Positions 43,901 to 56,354 of a stretch of 64,000 nucleotides of DNA are shown piece by piece. The notes below the pieces were generated by a model. That model was not told where the DNA came from and did no database searches. It saw nothing but the letters and a program-made list of their open reading frames with translations. Position numbers and translations under genes: made by a program. The first letter of the stretch is position 1, and every line of letters starts with the position of its first letter. The stretch comes from Brachionus rotundiformis (taxonomy: Eukaryota; Rotifera; Eurotatoria; Ploima; Brachionidae): assembly GCA_016802295.1 (NCBI GenBank), contig JAESIW010000203.1, positions 472,264-536,263 of the forward strand. Direction: 5' to 3'.

Positions 43901-46900
43901 GTATTTGGACCCATAAATCCATTTTATTAATAGTTAATTAATTCAAAAGATTAGACACAAGTTAATAAACAGAAGTGTCTTAAGCAATACTTAATTGGAT
44001 TTAGTTTTATTTATTTTACATGTTGGAAATTCTGGCAAAAAAATCTCCAAAATTTTAAGAAGGGTTTATATAGGCTTTTTGCTTTGAACTTTAATTTGAT
44101 ATATATAGGCCACATTTTCGACTTTATTGTCTACAGATTATCTTAAAATATTTGCTCTTTATTAAAAATTTATACACTATTGGATGATATTCAAGAACAA
44201 GATACCAACCTAGCAAACACCTTAAATATTAATCTTATTTAAATAAAAACAAGTCATGTAATAGGTCATTTCTTAGACTAGGTATGAGAAAAATGCTCTT
44301 CTTTTTAAGAAAAGTGGTCACAAGTGACTTTTTTAATAAAAAAATTTAATAATTGATCTTAACTTTTGAAAAAAGTTATATAAAATATAATTTTCAGCTT
44401 GGAAACAACTCAACCAAAGCCACATTTTAAGCTTTTCCACGTGTACATGGTTAAAAATTTAATCGACTGGCAAACAAGTGTAATAAATTACAACTTAATT
44501 TAAACCTATTATTAAAAGAACCTGGGAGGTTTTTGCTTTTAAAAATACATTTTATCAACATTTTTCCAAAGATAAGTATAAATTTAGGCCATTAGATTAT
44601 TCTAGATAAAGAGAAAATATTTGACAACACACAAATTTTTAACATACAATTAAAAATGAAATGCTTGCTGTGACAGAAATTGTCCAAAGGCTTGCAATCC
44701 ATTGCACCAATCAATTAAATTAATACTTTGAAAATTTGTTTCTTTATCAGCTGATTAGATTTTTTAATATAAGCCGAAAATATGCTAAAATGAAGATAAG
44801 ATGAAGTGCTTGTGTGGCAGTTTATTTTTGTAGCCTTATACAAATTAAACTAATTGATATATTTTGATAGATAAAAATGAATGGAAAACAAAAAGAGAAG
44901 AAAGTTGAAATTAGATGTAAAAATTATTTAAATTTATTTAATTAATAAAACATTTACCTGAAGAGCATACAACAATAAAATTTAATATAATAAAAGACTC
45001 TTTTTTATTGTTAAATAAAAATTAGAAATTTTCTTTTAGAAAAATAAAAAAATAACTTGGAAAATTATTTTAATATTAAAATTCTTATCTTTATTTATTT
45101 TAGGAAAATTGAACATATTTTTGAAAGCTATCTGTGCATGTCTACTTATAAGATCTCATTTGAAAAAAAAAAAGCTTATATTTTTATCTCTAATATTTTT
45201 ATCTATATTTTTATATCTCAAGTTCTTTTTTAAAAATTTATATCTCATTTTTGGACTAAGCTCGTACCATTTTTCCCAAATAAATGGTCTCGAAATGTTC
45301 TCACGTTCAAATTTAGAATTAGAAAAATCAATTACTCGAATGAGTTTTTTTTTCTATCTAAAATTTGGTAAAACAAAAAAATTAAATTTTTTTTAAGCCT
45401 AAAATAAAAATAAAATTTATAACTTTTTATCTTAAATTTACGATCAGAATATGCGTTATTTTATTAAAAAAAATAGGCCTTGTGCCGTAAAAAAAATCTA
45501 TTATTAATTGTAAAGTTTTAAATATAAGGAAAATTTTTGAAAAGGGAGTGTCTTGATAAAGATAAATGAACAATTTTTATCTTATAAGATGAAAAAATCG
45601 ATTCAGATCAAAAAAGACCTACTTCTTGATCGCAAATAGTGACACTTTTATTTTATCATTAATAAAATAAAATGATAATAAAATATATTTATTTGTGTTA
45701 TAAAATACGATCATTTTATCCAAATTGAACAATTATATGTACTTTTACTTTTGACTGTCATGTGACTATTTTCAAAAAACGAAATTAATTAAGAAAAGAA
45801 TTTACAAAATAGATAAAATTGTTTTTTTTGTTTTAATATTTATTTCATCATTTTCAAAATTAAAAAAATTCCAATATATTAAACTGACTAAAATTTTTTT
45901 CCTGTTTGACAAAATCTTGATTTATCTAAGCTTTAATTATCAATTGAGTTGGCATGATAAACAGAAAGATTGAAAAGAATGGTAAAAATTTGGTTCACGA
46001 GCTAAAGTAAAATTCAATGAAATTTATATAAATAGCATTAAAATTAAGCTAAGTAGAGCTAGAGTAGAATGCTAAGTAGAATACATCTTCAATTCATTGA
46101 CAAGCAATGGTCATGTAGTGGGTGAACGGGGGTCATTTTACTAAATAGTTTCTGATTAAAAGAGAAGTTAAAAATTGGTTTATCCAGAGATGCATGAATA
46201 GATAAAAAGGCTAGAGGGGAATAAAGTAAAACCTACTACACAGATCTTATATTATTCGAACTATTATTTAAAATAATAGGAAATAGTGTTGGATGCGGTC
46301 AGACGAACCCGGTCCACTTGGCCGGTCAGCTTGACAGTCCAATTTTTAGACCGTATAAACATACAGCATTAATTAAATTTAAAAAAAAAAAGACATTTTA
46401 TTAAATTATTTTACCTGTTAAAAAAAGTTTTTATTTTTGATAGTTTTTTTTTGCATTTTTCACATTTTTTTTTAATCTAATAATGTTTGTTTATTTGTTT
46501 TAATAAATTTTAAAATAAATCTTTTTTCATTTACTTAATTAAATAAAATATCTTTTTTTTTAATTTTTTTAATATTTAATTAATGCCGTATTTTTATTTT
46601 TTTTCTTTATTCACTCCTTGTGGAGCATAGGGTCACTTGATTTTTTTGTTACTAGTTTGTTTTACTTAGGAAATCGGGTAGTTAGCCCTACGCCCACTTA
46701 CAGGTTGCCTAATTAAGTGGACACGGTCATGGTTTTAAAAATTTTTGCCCGGATCGGGGTCGGCTTGTACGGATTCCAGCACTAATAGAAAACATAACTA
46801 ACAGCCTAGAGATAGATGGAGGTGAGATAACAAGGACTTGATAATAAGGTGTTGATGGATGCTATTTCTGGAATTGGAATTTGCTGGTTAGAAGCTGATA

Positions 46901-47122
46901 TTACCAAATATTAGCCATTCTACCAATTTAAATCTCATTTCATTTACTAGATTGTTTAAATTTGCTCAACTTAGGTACCACTTTGACTCCTATTATAATT
47001 ATGAGACTTATTTAATCTAGATTTAATTAATAAAAAAAAAAATAAATATGATTACAAAGATGAGTTTAATTTTTATTTACAAAGATAGAAAAATATCTAT
47101 TTACAGAAAAAAAAAGATGAAT
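40978..47122. other. Intergenic between hexokinase and NCAPD2
   Basis: No gene found. It holds the hexokinase promoter side (near 40978) and a patch of lower AT content at about 41690-42320 that has no coding frame and could be regulatory. A hAT-like MITE lies at 46284-46784. The open frame at 45109-45396 is AT-driven. Confidence 0.6.
46276..46792. mobile_element. hAT-like MITE with terminal inverted repeats and 8-bp target duplication
   Basis: The element spans 46284-46784 (501 bp). Its left end begins TAGTGTTGGATGCGG. The right end, read on the minus strand, begins TAGTGCTGGAATCCG, and the similarity continues with gaps for about 30 bp to GGTCC/GATCC. The flanks are ataggaaa (46276-46283) and atagaaaa (46785-46792), an 8-bp target site duplication with one mismatch. 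The TAGTG-type ends and 8-bp duplication fit the hAT superfamily. No transposase frame is present, so it is non-autonomous. Confidence 0.75.
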
Positions 47123-50100
47123 TTATTCTGAATCAGAAGTGGAGTCAGTGTTATCAGACGTGTTGTCTTCTTGTTCAGAAGAGGACTCGACAACTGTGCG
47201 CCTATTTCTTGTCACATTCGCTTTACCATTGTTTTTGTTCATCTTTTGCGCTTGTTTAGCCGCCATCTTTCCCCTAAGAGTAGACCTTGGGTTCTGTTTT
47301 CTGGCATCGGACTCAGCAGCAGACATTGGTTCTGCGGACTCGGAACCCGAAGCGCCATCTTGGTCTTCCCTCAAACTCATGTCATTATTTGCCTCTTCGC
47401 TCAAACCTTTTTGCTTAACTTCATCAATTTGCTTTTCCAACTCATCGATTAACAATTTGGTCTCATTTTTGAGCATTGGCAACTTTCGCGCATTTTTCAA
47501 TATGGTCTGCTTGAATGTGTCATAAACTGACTGGTAAAAAAGCTTGTCAGCATACCATTTGAATGTTTCTTTGAGCTTTTTGATGCCATTTTCGCTCAAT
47601 TGAACTTTGGACAAACAAAATACCAAGTCTCTACACTTTCGCTCAGATATATTGGCCTGTCTGAATCCGTGGCACAGCTTTTCGATCAATGTTTCGCATT
47701 GTTTGTCTCGCTTGATAAACGTGAACAGATAAGTGACTATTTGTCTGAAAGACTCTTCGGATATTTCGCGGGCAGTGTAGATCTCATCATTGGAAGCGGT
47801 CGAGCCACCACCAGCACCACCGCCGCCGCCGCTCAATTGACTGATTATGTCCGGCATGGCGTTGTATATGACCAGACCATTGTTTCGTTGAGACAGCTCG
47901 CTGAAAAATAGCTTGGCCAGCGAGCTTATTTGGCTATTTTGGTCAATGGTGCATAGGGCTATTTCAAATATTTGACCTCTTGTTTTGATCATTTCTTTGA
48001 GAATTAGATGCGACAGAACCCTAATGGTGTTCATTCGCACTGCCGGAGAGTTCATGTCCCTCAATGGCAGGTACAAATGGCTTGTCCAGGGCTCAAGAGC
48101 GTTCGGAAACCGATAGACCAAATCGCCTATGCCGATTATAAGCTGAGATCTAATTTTTGGATTTGGCGACTTTTCCATCAGAGTGAACAATAGCTGCAGG
48201 TTTTCGGTGCACAGTTTTTGCGACAGGGCCATTAGACGGACAAACGTCATGGCGCAAGTGAGCACCAAATTGTCCGGATACTTGCTTTGCTCCCTAAGGA
48301 TGTAAACAATGCCTGGCAGTTGTTGGGCAAGGAGACTGTTAACGCCATGCTTTGGCTGCGACACGGCCACTTTTTGCTCAATTACGCTCTCAATGAACAT
48401 TAGTTCAGCATCTTCGGCCTCGGCGCCTTGCAGTCCCATGTCTTCTTCCAAATTGGCATCCACGCCCAACGACTGTCTGTTCAATGACTTGTTTGAACGC
48501 ATCGATTTTCGCCTCGATTTGGAATTTTTGACACTTTTCTGGTTCTCTTTGTTTTCTTTGCACATTTTTCGCCTCTTAAGCTCACAGACTATGAATTGGT
48601 TCAAGAAAACAAGCAGCTTGGTGGCTACAATTCCAATTAAATTGTAGAAACGGTTCAAAACCAATGAGTTAAGCTTGAACTGTGGCTCATCTGTTGGGCA
48701 GCTTGATTGACCAAGAGATTTAAGCGGGCCTATTTGGTCAATTAGTTTGAGGACAAGATTTTCGATGAGAACTATTGGATTGTCGGCTAGCTTAAATATG
48801 CATGTGATGGCGTTTTCCATCATTGGTGTCCATTTTGTGGTGTTCAAATTGGTCAATTGGCAACTAAGAATTTCATTCAATCTGTCAAAAAGTTGATGAT
48901 TGTTGACCAATTTGAATGGTTCGTTTTTGAACTGAAGTCTTGGCTGGACGTAAGATGTGTCCATCTCGGTGTCTTCATCGTCGCGGCCTTTGGTCTTCTT
49001 GGCCTTGCGGCCACTATCGCGCACCACTGAGCTAAGATCCTGCTGAGTCAACTGCTTGGTGCTCACATCTGGGCTGATGTATGACAATGCAAGACACGTT
49101 TCTGAGTAGATGAGCATTTCCAGATCACTGGCTTCGGTCTGACCGGGCAGTTTTAGGCCAAAATCGATCAACACTTGAATATTGGCCTTTCCCTTGCCAG
49201 GTATCCGCTTTATTATCATGGACAGAAGCAAAATTGAATGAAACCGTGTCAATGTCGGCTTTTCCAAGTCCGAAAATATTTCCCAAAAAATTTGAATAAC
49301 AGAGCCTAATTTATTAAATTAAATTAGCATTTTAATTAATAAAATTATTAAAAATGGTTGGAATCAATTTTTTATTTGTAATTTATATAATTAACATGAC
49401 CAAATTCAGGAAAAAAGTGACAAAGCCTAATTTAGTTAAAATAAATTTTTTTAAATTTATCTTATTAATTTAAAGTCAATTGATTAGACTCTTCATTAAA
49501 TTAAAATGACTAAAATACCGGAAAAAAAGTAACAGAGCCTAATTTATCTAAAATTAAATTAGCAAATTTTAAAATTTTAAATTATAATAAGATTAATAAA
49601 AATGGTCGGAATCTTTCATAATAAAATGTATCTATTTTGTCACAATAAAAGATTATCTACTAATAATAAATTATTAATTAAAAGTAATTAGTATTTTTTA
49701 AAAAGTCAATTTATTTATCCAAATTAGATCTATTTAAGTAAATTTTTTCTTTTTTTTGTTGGGGGTAGATTTTAAATAAGCAGAAAATAGATAAGTTAGT
49801 TCATATTAAATGACAATGTTTTACCTTCGAGCTCACCGTTGATCACAAATTCGCCAATAAGTTCCTCCAATGCGCCACGTTCACATATAGACAAATCCTG
49901 AACAAGTTTGAGTAGTTGTTTGGCAATTTTGAGTGGTTGTTGTTGTCTCGTATCTGACTTTAGATACAACCTTTTGTAGGCATTAATGACCGCATCCTTG
50001 ACTGTTTTTTCCGAATTGACCACTAGAGCCAGCATTTTGCGTATACCAAACAACATGTCTGTAAAACCATGCTCGTAACAGGTCACAAAAAAACTAATCA

Positions 50101-53100
50101 CTTCCAAAATGTCAGTCTGGGTCTTGCTAAATAGCAATTTTGACAATTTTGGAATGGCATTTTCAATTTGGTTGACAAAACCGAGCATGTCTTTAAGATA
50201 ATTAACTTTACTCTTTTGAATTAGGACCATTTGATCATGTTTTTCTTTCTGGGCCTGAAGTTCAACGTCGTTTTGATCCTCATTCATTGCCTCTTCATCT
50301 TGGTCATCTGCTTCAGCATTTTTGGGCTCTACCAACTTGTTAAGCTCTTCGATCAACTTGTCGCTTTCCTTATTCAACTCATTCAGCACTTGTTCTTCTT
50401 TGCTCAGCTCACCATTTATCTGCTCCAGACTCATTTCCACGCTCTTGATTCCAAACGGATTTTTCCTAATCAAATCACAAAGCAATTGAAATGCGCTTTT
50501 TCTTACACTCGATGCCACATCCTCCATTCTGCCAACACATCGCCTCATCAGCTCGTTTATGTAGTGCAATGGAATGCAGTTCTCTTCGGACAAACGGCGC
50601 CATATTTGCAATGTCTTGGACCTGGCTACTGCGTTCGTGTCATGAATGTGGTCCATCAGATGGTCAAGGAGCTCATCTCTGGCTTGTTTGGTCTTCAAAT
50701 CAGACATGTTTTCCTTATTCAAAACTTTGATTAATATTTCACCATATATGTAAAGAACTGAATTTCTCATTAGATAGGACTCTTCGTCCTGAAACTCTTG
50801 CACCAAGCTCAAGTATGGCAAAAATTGAGAGGCCAATCTATCTGCTAGTTCGACTAGAAATTGAGAGTAAAATTTTAGATTTGGATTTTCCTTGTTGCCA
50901 GTGCCAGTGGACAAATTTGCATGACTAAATTCTCTCAATATGTCAGGCAGTATTGACTCGTAGCCCTGTTGGAGTACGCATGTTTGGATCAAATCTGCAT
51001 AAACCGAGCTAAAGTGCTCGTAATGTGGCAAAGTTTGGACAATCATGACACAAGCACTGTACGAATGATTGTATTTTTTGATCATTATTGCCAGAATGTG
51101 GCATAGATGGTCCTTGATAACTTTACGCTGCTGTGGTCTAATTGAATTGCTTTGACATGTTTCCATTAATTTATAGCAAAGGTTGGTAAAAGTCCTTTAA
51201 ATTGTAAAATTAATTGGTTCTAGATTTACTGATTTGGATGTTTTTCTCATAATTAATTATTGTCTAGTTTTAGAATGCAAAAATTAAGCTTATTAAAATA
51301 ATTATATAATCAAGAAAAAACATTTTTTAAAATAATAAATTAATTCTTAGTCTTAAAACAAATGGTAATTAATAAGGAATTAAATTTAGGCAACTTAAAA
51401 TTTTATTCAATACCAATTATTATTTGTGTAGATAGAGAAATGACAACTGTATTAAAAAATTAAAAAGATTGTGTTTAAAAATTAATTGTTTTTTGTAGAA
51501 AATCAAGTTTATGAAAATAGTTTTTGAGCATGATAATCATGATTGACCATTTACCTAATGACTCTGTATTTGTAAAATTTTTGTACAGATAATTAGCTAT
51601 TTGAAAATTTGTCATAAAAATATTATAAAACTAAATGAACTATAATTAAAAAACACTTTAAAACATGTTTTGATAGCATGGTCAATAAATCTCTATCATT
51701 AAGCTCATTTTGCCAAATAAACAAGGATCTAATGGAATATCTAGACAACTTATCAGATATTAGGTTAGCGAGTGACGATCTTTACTCAAACAAGTAAAAA
51801 ATTAATTCTCAATTTATGTTTAAATACTTATTAAAATGAATTCATATGAAAAATATAAAGACGTAGTCTCTCTTTTGGACCTTTGGAGTTTAAGCCGCGA
51901 AATAAGTAAAACTATTAAATGTAGTTAAAAGTTTATTAAATGGAATCCGAAATTATAACAATAATGTAGTGGTTTAAATTGTGGATAGAATGTGTGTTTT
52001 GTAGCTGCAGACTAACCAATATAAACATTTAATAATGGTAACAAGTAGAGACTTGTGGAGAATTGGGTCTTAACAACGATCTAGATAATAATTTAAGAAT
52101 AAAACTGCCTTAAATTAAGTAATTAGAGTATTCAAAAAAATTTTTAAACGTTATATTCTGAGACATTTCAGAATTCAATGAATAAGTGTTTTGTGAAATT
52201 TAGTACAATGGAACAGAAAAATTGTAAAATTTTTTGAACTTTTTTTGCTCAATTGACTTTTGCTTTTGATGGAACTCTGTGAGGCTCAAATTGATAAAGA
52301 AATACTCAGACTGAATTTATGAATACTGCAATAGTCTTAATGGTAAAGCGCTAATTTTTGCGCTGGTATTAACCACAATACCACAGGAACTACTACTGTG
52401 AATTTTGGAACAAAAAAGAAAAAAAAATTCGAAAAGATCTTAATTTTGTCTGCAAAAACTGTGCAATTTTCCTCTAATGATTTTCAAATACATGTAGTCT
52501 TAGTAGCAAACTTGCACAGTTCTTGCCAAGACCAGATTTATGATGTCAAGGGTTACACTACTGCAATCGCTTCAAAACCCAATATGACTGCAGTTTACCA
52601 CTACTTAAGTTTAAAAAGAGATAACTCAAATCAATAATTGTAATAATTTAAACTGATAATTTTAAACAGAAGATAATATATGATAGATAAAAAAATTTTA
52701 TTTAGAAAAAATATAAATTAATTATTTACGTGACAAATTGCTCTTCGACAATGGGCGGCTCCCACAACTTTTGGATATTTAGGTCAACAATTTTAACCAA
52801 ACAGGCCAGAACTTTTTCTTTAATGTCATTCCAATCAAAATGAGATGCGGACTCGTTTATGGACAGGTCCAGATTGGCTTTTTTGGTGACAGTTTTTTTG
52901 CTTGTTTTCTAGTCACCACAGAAATTAAAATTATTAAATTTTCTTTTGGTTTATATTTCATTTTACTTTATTGGTTTGTGTAAGAAGCTCATTTTCTTTC
53001 GAGGAAAGAAATTTTTTTTCCAGAAAATTGGAAAACTCAACTGTCAAATAGATCAATATTTTTAAACTATTCAAATAGTTGATCCTGGTGTCTGATGAAA

Positions 53101-53475
53101 TTTTGTCCGAGAGGATTTTTTTAAGGTCACTCTCGAGCAATTGAAGTCCACGGATTAGAATGTTCATTATTTCGTCAAGTGTCTCTGTTTTTAGTTGTGT
53201 CACATTGCTACATTGCAGATGTTAATTAAAACTCTAATTAAAATGAATAATTGATTTTGAGCTTACTAAAGACAACTGTATATTATATTAAAGTTTTCGA
53301 TGATGCTGCAAACGCCTTGAGCCTTGATGCTTCTCTCACATTCTTAAACAAAAATATTAGGTTGGTTTATTTTGATGGTTGGTGTTGGGGTTTTACGAGC
53401 TAATTTGCTGAGGGCTTCGCGCAAACTTAGAGTGTCATGTACAGAAGGTAAAAGCGCTTCGATAAAAGTCGCCAT
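47123..53475 (-). CDS. NCAPD2: Condensin I complex subunit D2 (CAP-D2)
   Basis: I assemble six exons: 53475-53427 (uncertain), 53342-53267, 53207-52967, 52908-52730, 51194-49825 and 49305-47123, total about 1365 aa, close to the family's usual 1400. Recognisable segments are FDWNDIKEKVLACLV then LWEPPIVEEQF and NLCYKLMET, KKYNHSY, the HEAT-repeat core HIHDTNAVARSKTLQIW and SSVRKSAFQLL with KNPFG, MLEKSP-type LMEKSPNPKIRSQL, PWTSHLYLPLRD, MPDIISQLS, and LIEKLCHGFR. The C-tail is Ser/Asp/Glu-rich and Lys-rich. It is the HEAT subunit of condensin I, needed for mitotic chromosome compaction. The ATG at 51166 is internal, not the start. The exon 1 junction is weak: without the 84-bp intron there is an in-frame TAA at about 53344-53346. 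Confidence 0.92.
51195..52729 (-). other. Long intron of NCAPD2 (1.5 kb)
   Basis: This is the intron between exons 4 and 5. It is far longer than the other introns here, which are mostly 50-300 bp. The part at about 52240-52640 is less AT-rich and contains three adjacent perfect hairpins (52347-52400), which suggests an inserted element. Confidence 0.75.
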
Positions 53476-55153
53476 TGTTTTATACAATATTATTGATTTA
53501 AAATTTTTGTTTGATTATGGTTGTGTTTATTTTTTTTCTTATTACAGATTCAAATTTTGTCGGTTATTTACCTTGAACTTGAATTTTTCAGTTATAGTCA
53601 AAAATATTGTCTTATTTTTTTTTCAATATGCATTTCACAATTTATAAGAATAAATAATTGTTTAACTTTTTACTTATAAGTTGAATTTTTAAGTTAATAA
53701 TTTAGATAAGACATTTTTTGAGAATATTTTAGATTTTATTTTTAAGAATTTGAATGCAAGATAATATCTTTATTGTTCAGGATTCAATGGTTGATTTTTG
53801 TCTAAATGTATCTACTCTTTTAACTTATAATTTAAAAAATACTTAGAGTGTAGAATTAAATATTATTTTTTTGATGATAAACTTTAATTTGCTAGAAAAG
53901 CTGTTTTTTTTTACTTTATATATTTTTACTATTTTGCATTTATTTTTACTTGAAAAATTAAAATAATAACTAATTAAGTTTTGAACTAAATTTTTTTATA
54001 CTACACATAAAATATAAATTTATTAGATTCATACAATTTATTATCTTTAGAGCAAGCATATTAATTTTGATTTATTGAGGGTAGCAAACTTTAAAATATT
54101 AAACGACTTGCTTTAACCATTTTTTTAGGAAAATGTAGCTTTAATAAATTAAATTAAGCAAATACCTTGAAATTTCAAAATTAAATTATTCAGTCAAAGA
54201 TCATTTATTTTCTAAATTTAAATTAAATTTATACTTAATAGTTTGTTTGATAAAAGCTTCAAATAAAAACACTTATGATAAAATCAACTTTGAGATTGTT
54301 TTAAAATTTTTAGTTTGAAAGAAATAAAAATAAAATGTATTATTTAAAATTTCTTCATTTTAAATTATAGATTTTTTAAAGTTTTTTAGTTTTTTAATGT
54401 AAATAAATAGATTAATTAATATTTCATGTATTAACAAAATAAGGAATTCAACTAAAAATAAAATCAAATTTTAAAAATAAATCTTTTTTTCTTAATTATA
54501 CACAAATCACAACAAGTTTAGATATTAAGAAGATTTTTTTGTCATATGATTTGTTTATTTATAAAGAATTTGCTTTTAAAATTGTTTAAATATTTAAATT
54601 TTTGATAGAATAAATTTTTTAATAAAAAATTTGAAAATAATCGAACCATTAACCATTCATATGTACAGTTAAGAATCTTTTCTAAAAATAATAATGATTG
54701 TGATTTAACTGATCAATTTTTAAAAGATGAAATAATTAATTTCAAAATTATAATATTAAAAAGGTTCATAGAGTTTGACATTTGTTTTCTAATATTTTCT
54801 AATACTTATTTGCTGAATAATTAAATTTTTAAAGTACAATAAGATTTTTATTTATTTAATTTTAAAATTTTGTTTATTTTTTAGGCTTATTTTTATAAGC
54901 CCAAGGGTTAAATTGCTTGATTTTCTCTTAAATTCTAAATCATTTTGATATTCTCGAAGATTTGTAATACCTAAATTGATGGTTATTTACATTCAATTTT
55001 TATAGTCTGTCATTGTGTTCTATTTATTATCTGATGTGTTTTGAAATTGATACCCTTGGAAAAGATCGAGCCTTGATAGCCCTGATCGATCAATAAGTTA
55101 ATACAAAATTTATTAGATAGTAACTCCTGGTCATCATACTTTCAGTCGCTCTT

Positions 55154-55220
55154 AAGGTCTTTCTTGAATCCTTCTCTTTAGTAAAGGTGTTCCTTCCATT
55201 CTAAGTACATGTCCAACCCA
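55154..55220 (-). mobile_element. Remnant of a non-LTR retrotransposon ORF 3' end
   Basis: The minus-strand frame reads WVGHVLRMEGTPLLKRRIQE before a stop. GHVLRM is shared with the remnant at 25020 and is typical of the segment after the RT domain in non-LTR elements. Confidence 0.55.
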
Positions 55221-56324
55221 CTAAAGTCTTTTGATTTAAATTAATAAAATACAAAATATATATATTAGAAAGTTATCGTAGTACTGAACTGTAAGATTTT
55301 AGACATTTAAATTGACTAGAATTGGTTTAGTAGTTAAGAAAATAATTAAAGTCAGATCGGGTTGTTTTTCATATTTTTATTATCAAAAAATCTATTCACA
55401 CAACAGAACTTCTAATTATAAATAATTAAGATAAAAATGAAAAAAAAACTTATTTGAATGTACACTAGTTCACTGCCTCTTTCTTCCTCATGCATACAAA
55501 CGGCAGTTGTCTACAATTTAATCGATGAGGATTTTGGATGTAGTGTACATATATTTGTCTTATATAAATGTGTTTTCTTTTTGAGAACAAAATTTTGATC
55601 ATATTTAATTTGATTATATTTGGCGAATATATGAACACATTTTGAAATCCATTGTTTCCAATTACTTCAAAAATAAATAACCACTCGACTTAAAAGAAGT
55701 GACCAGGCCCTTGCCAAACTATTTAAAAAAAACAACTAATGTATCTAAACCCGTAATAATATTAGCTTATTATCTAATCCATTAAATCAATAATTAAACT
55801 AAACAAAATTAAAAATCATATCTGTTTTTTTATAACTGATCAATTTTTCAATCATCTGAAGAGAAAATTAAATTAAATTAAATCAAATAAAATAGTAAAC
55901 AATAATTCATGATCAATTCAGAGCACTTAATCAAAATCTTATTTTTTTGTTTATATGTGCACTTTTAAATTTGAATCTTTGACTAAAAGCTAAATTTAAC
56001 ATTAATTAAATACTTTAATAATGATAAATGAATTTTAGAGAAGAGCTTGTATGCTTAAACCATGTCAGCATTCAGCTGACCATGTTTTAAAATCTTAATT
56101 TGTCCTGTGCTCAGAGCATATTGTTTTTTAAAACATAAATGGTAATAAAGAAAAAAAAACAATTTTTACCAGCTTTCCAAATTTGCATGAATGATTGATT
56201 TAATAGAATAATTGACTCTAGAACAAAATCTTAAAATCTTTTTATTTAAATTAAACAAATTTAAGAAAGTATAATTAATAAAATCAATTAGATATTTTTG
56301 TATATTTACCAGTGAGCCAAAGAG

Positions 56325-56354
56325 AAAGAGAGAAAGAGAGAGAGAGAGAGAGAG
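56325..56354. repeat. GA-rich microsatellite
   Basis: Runs of GAGAGA with interspersed AAA. Confidence 0.9.

Noticed and set aside
45109..45396. 95-codon open frame
   Set aside because: Phe/Leu/Lys/Ile-rich translation of AT-rich DNA, without domain or homology.
51166..51166. ATG at 51166 as the start of NCAPD2
   Set aside because: The frame continues upstream through conserved NLCYKL to an acceptor at 51195, and upstream exons encode the expected N-terminal region.
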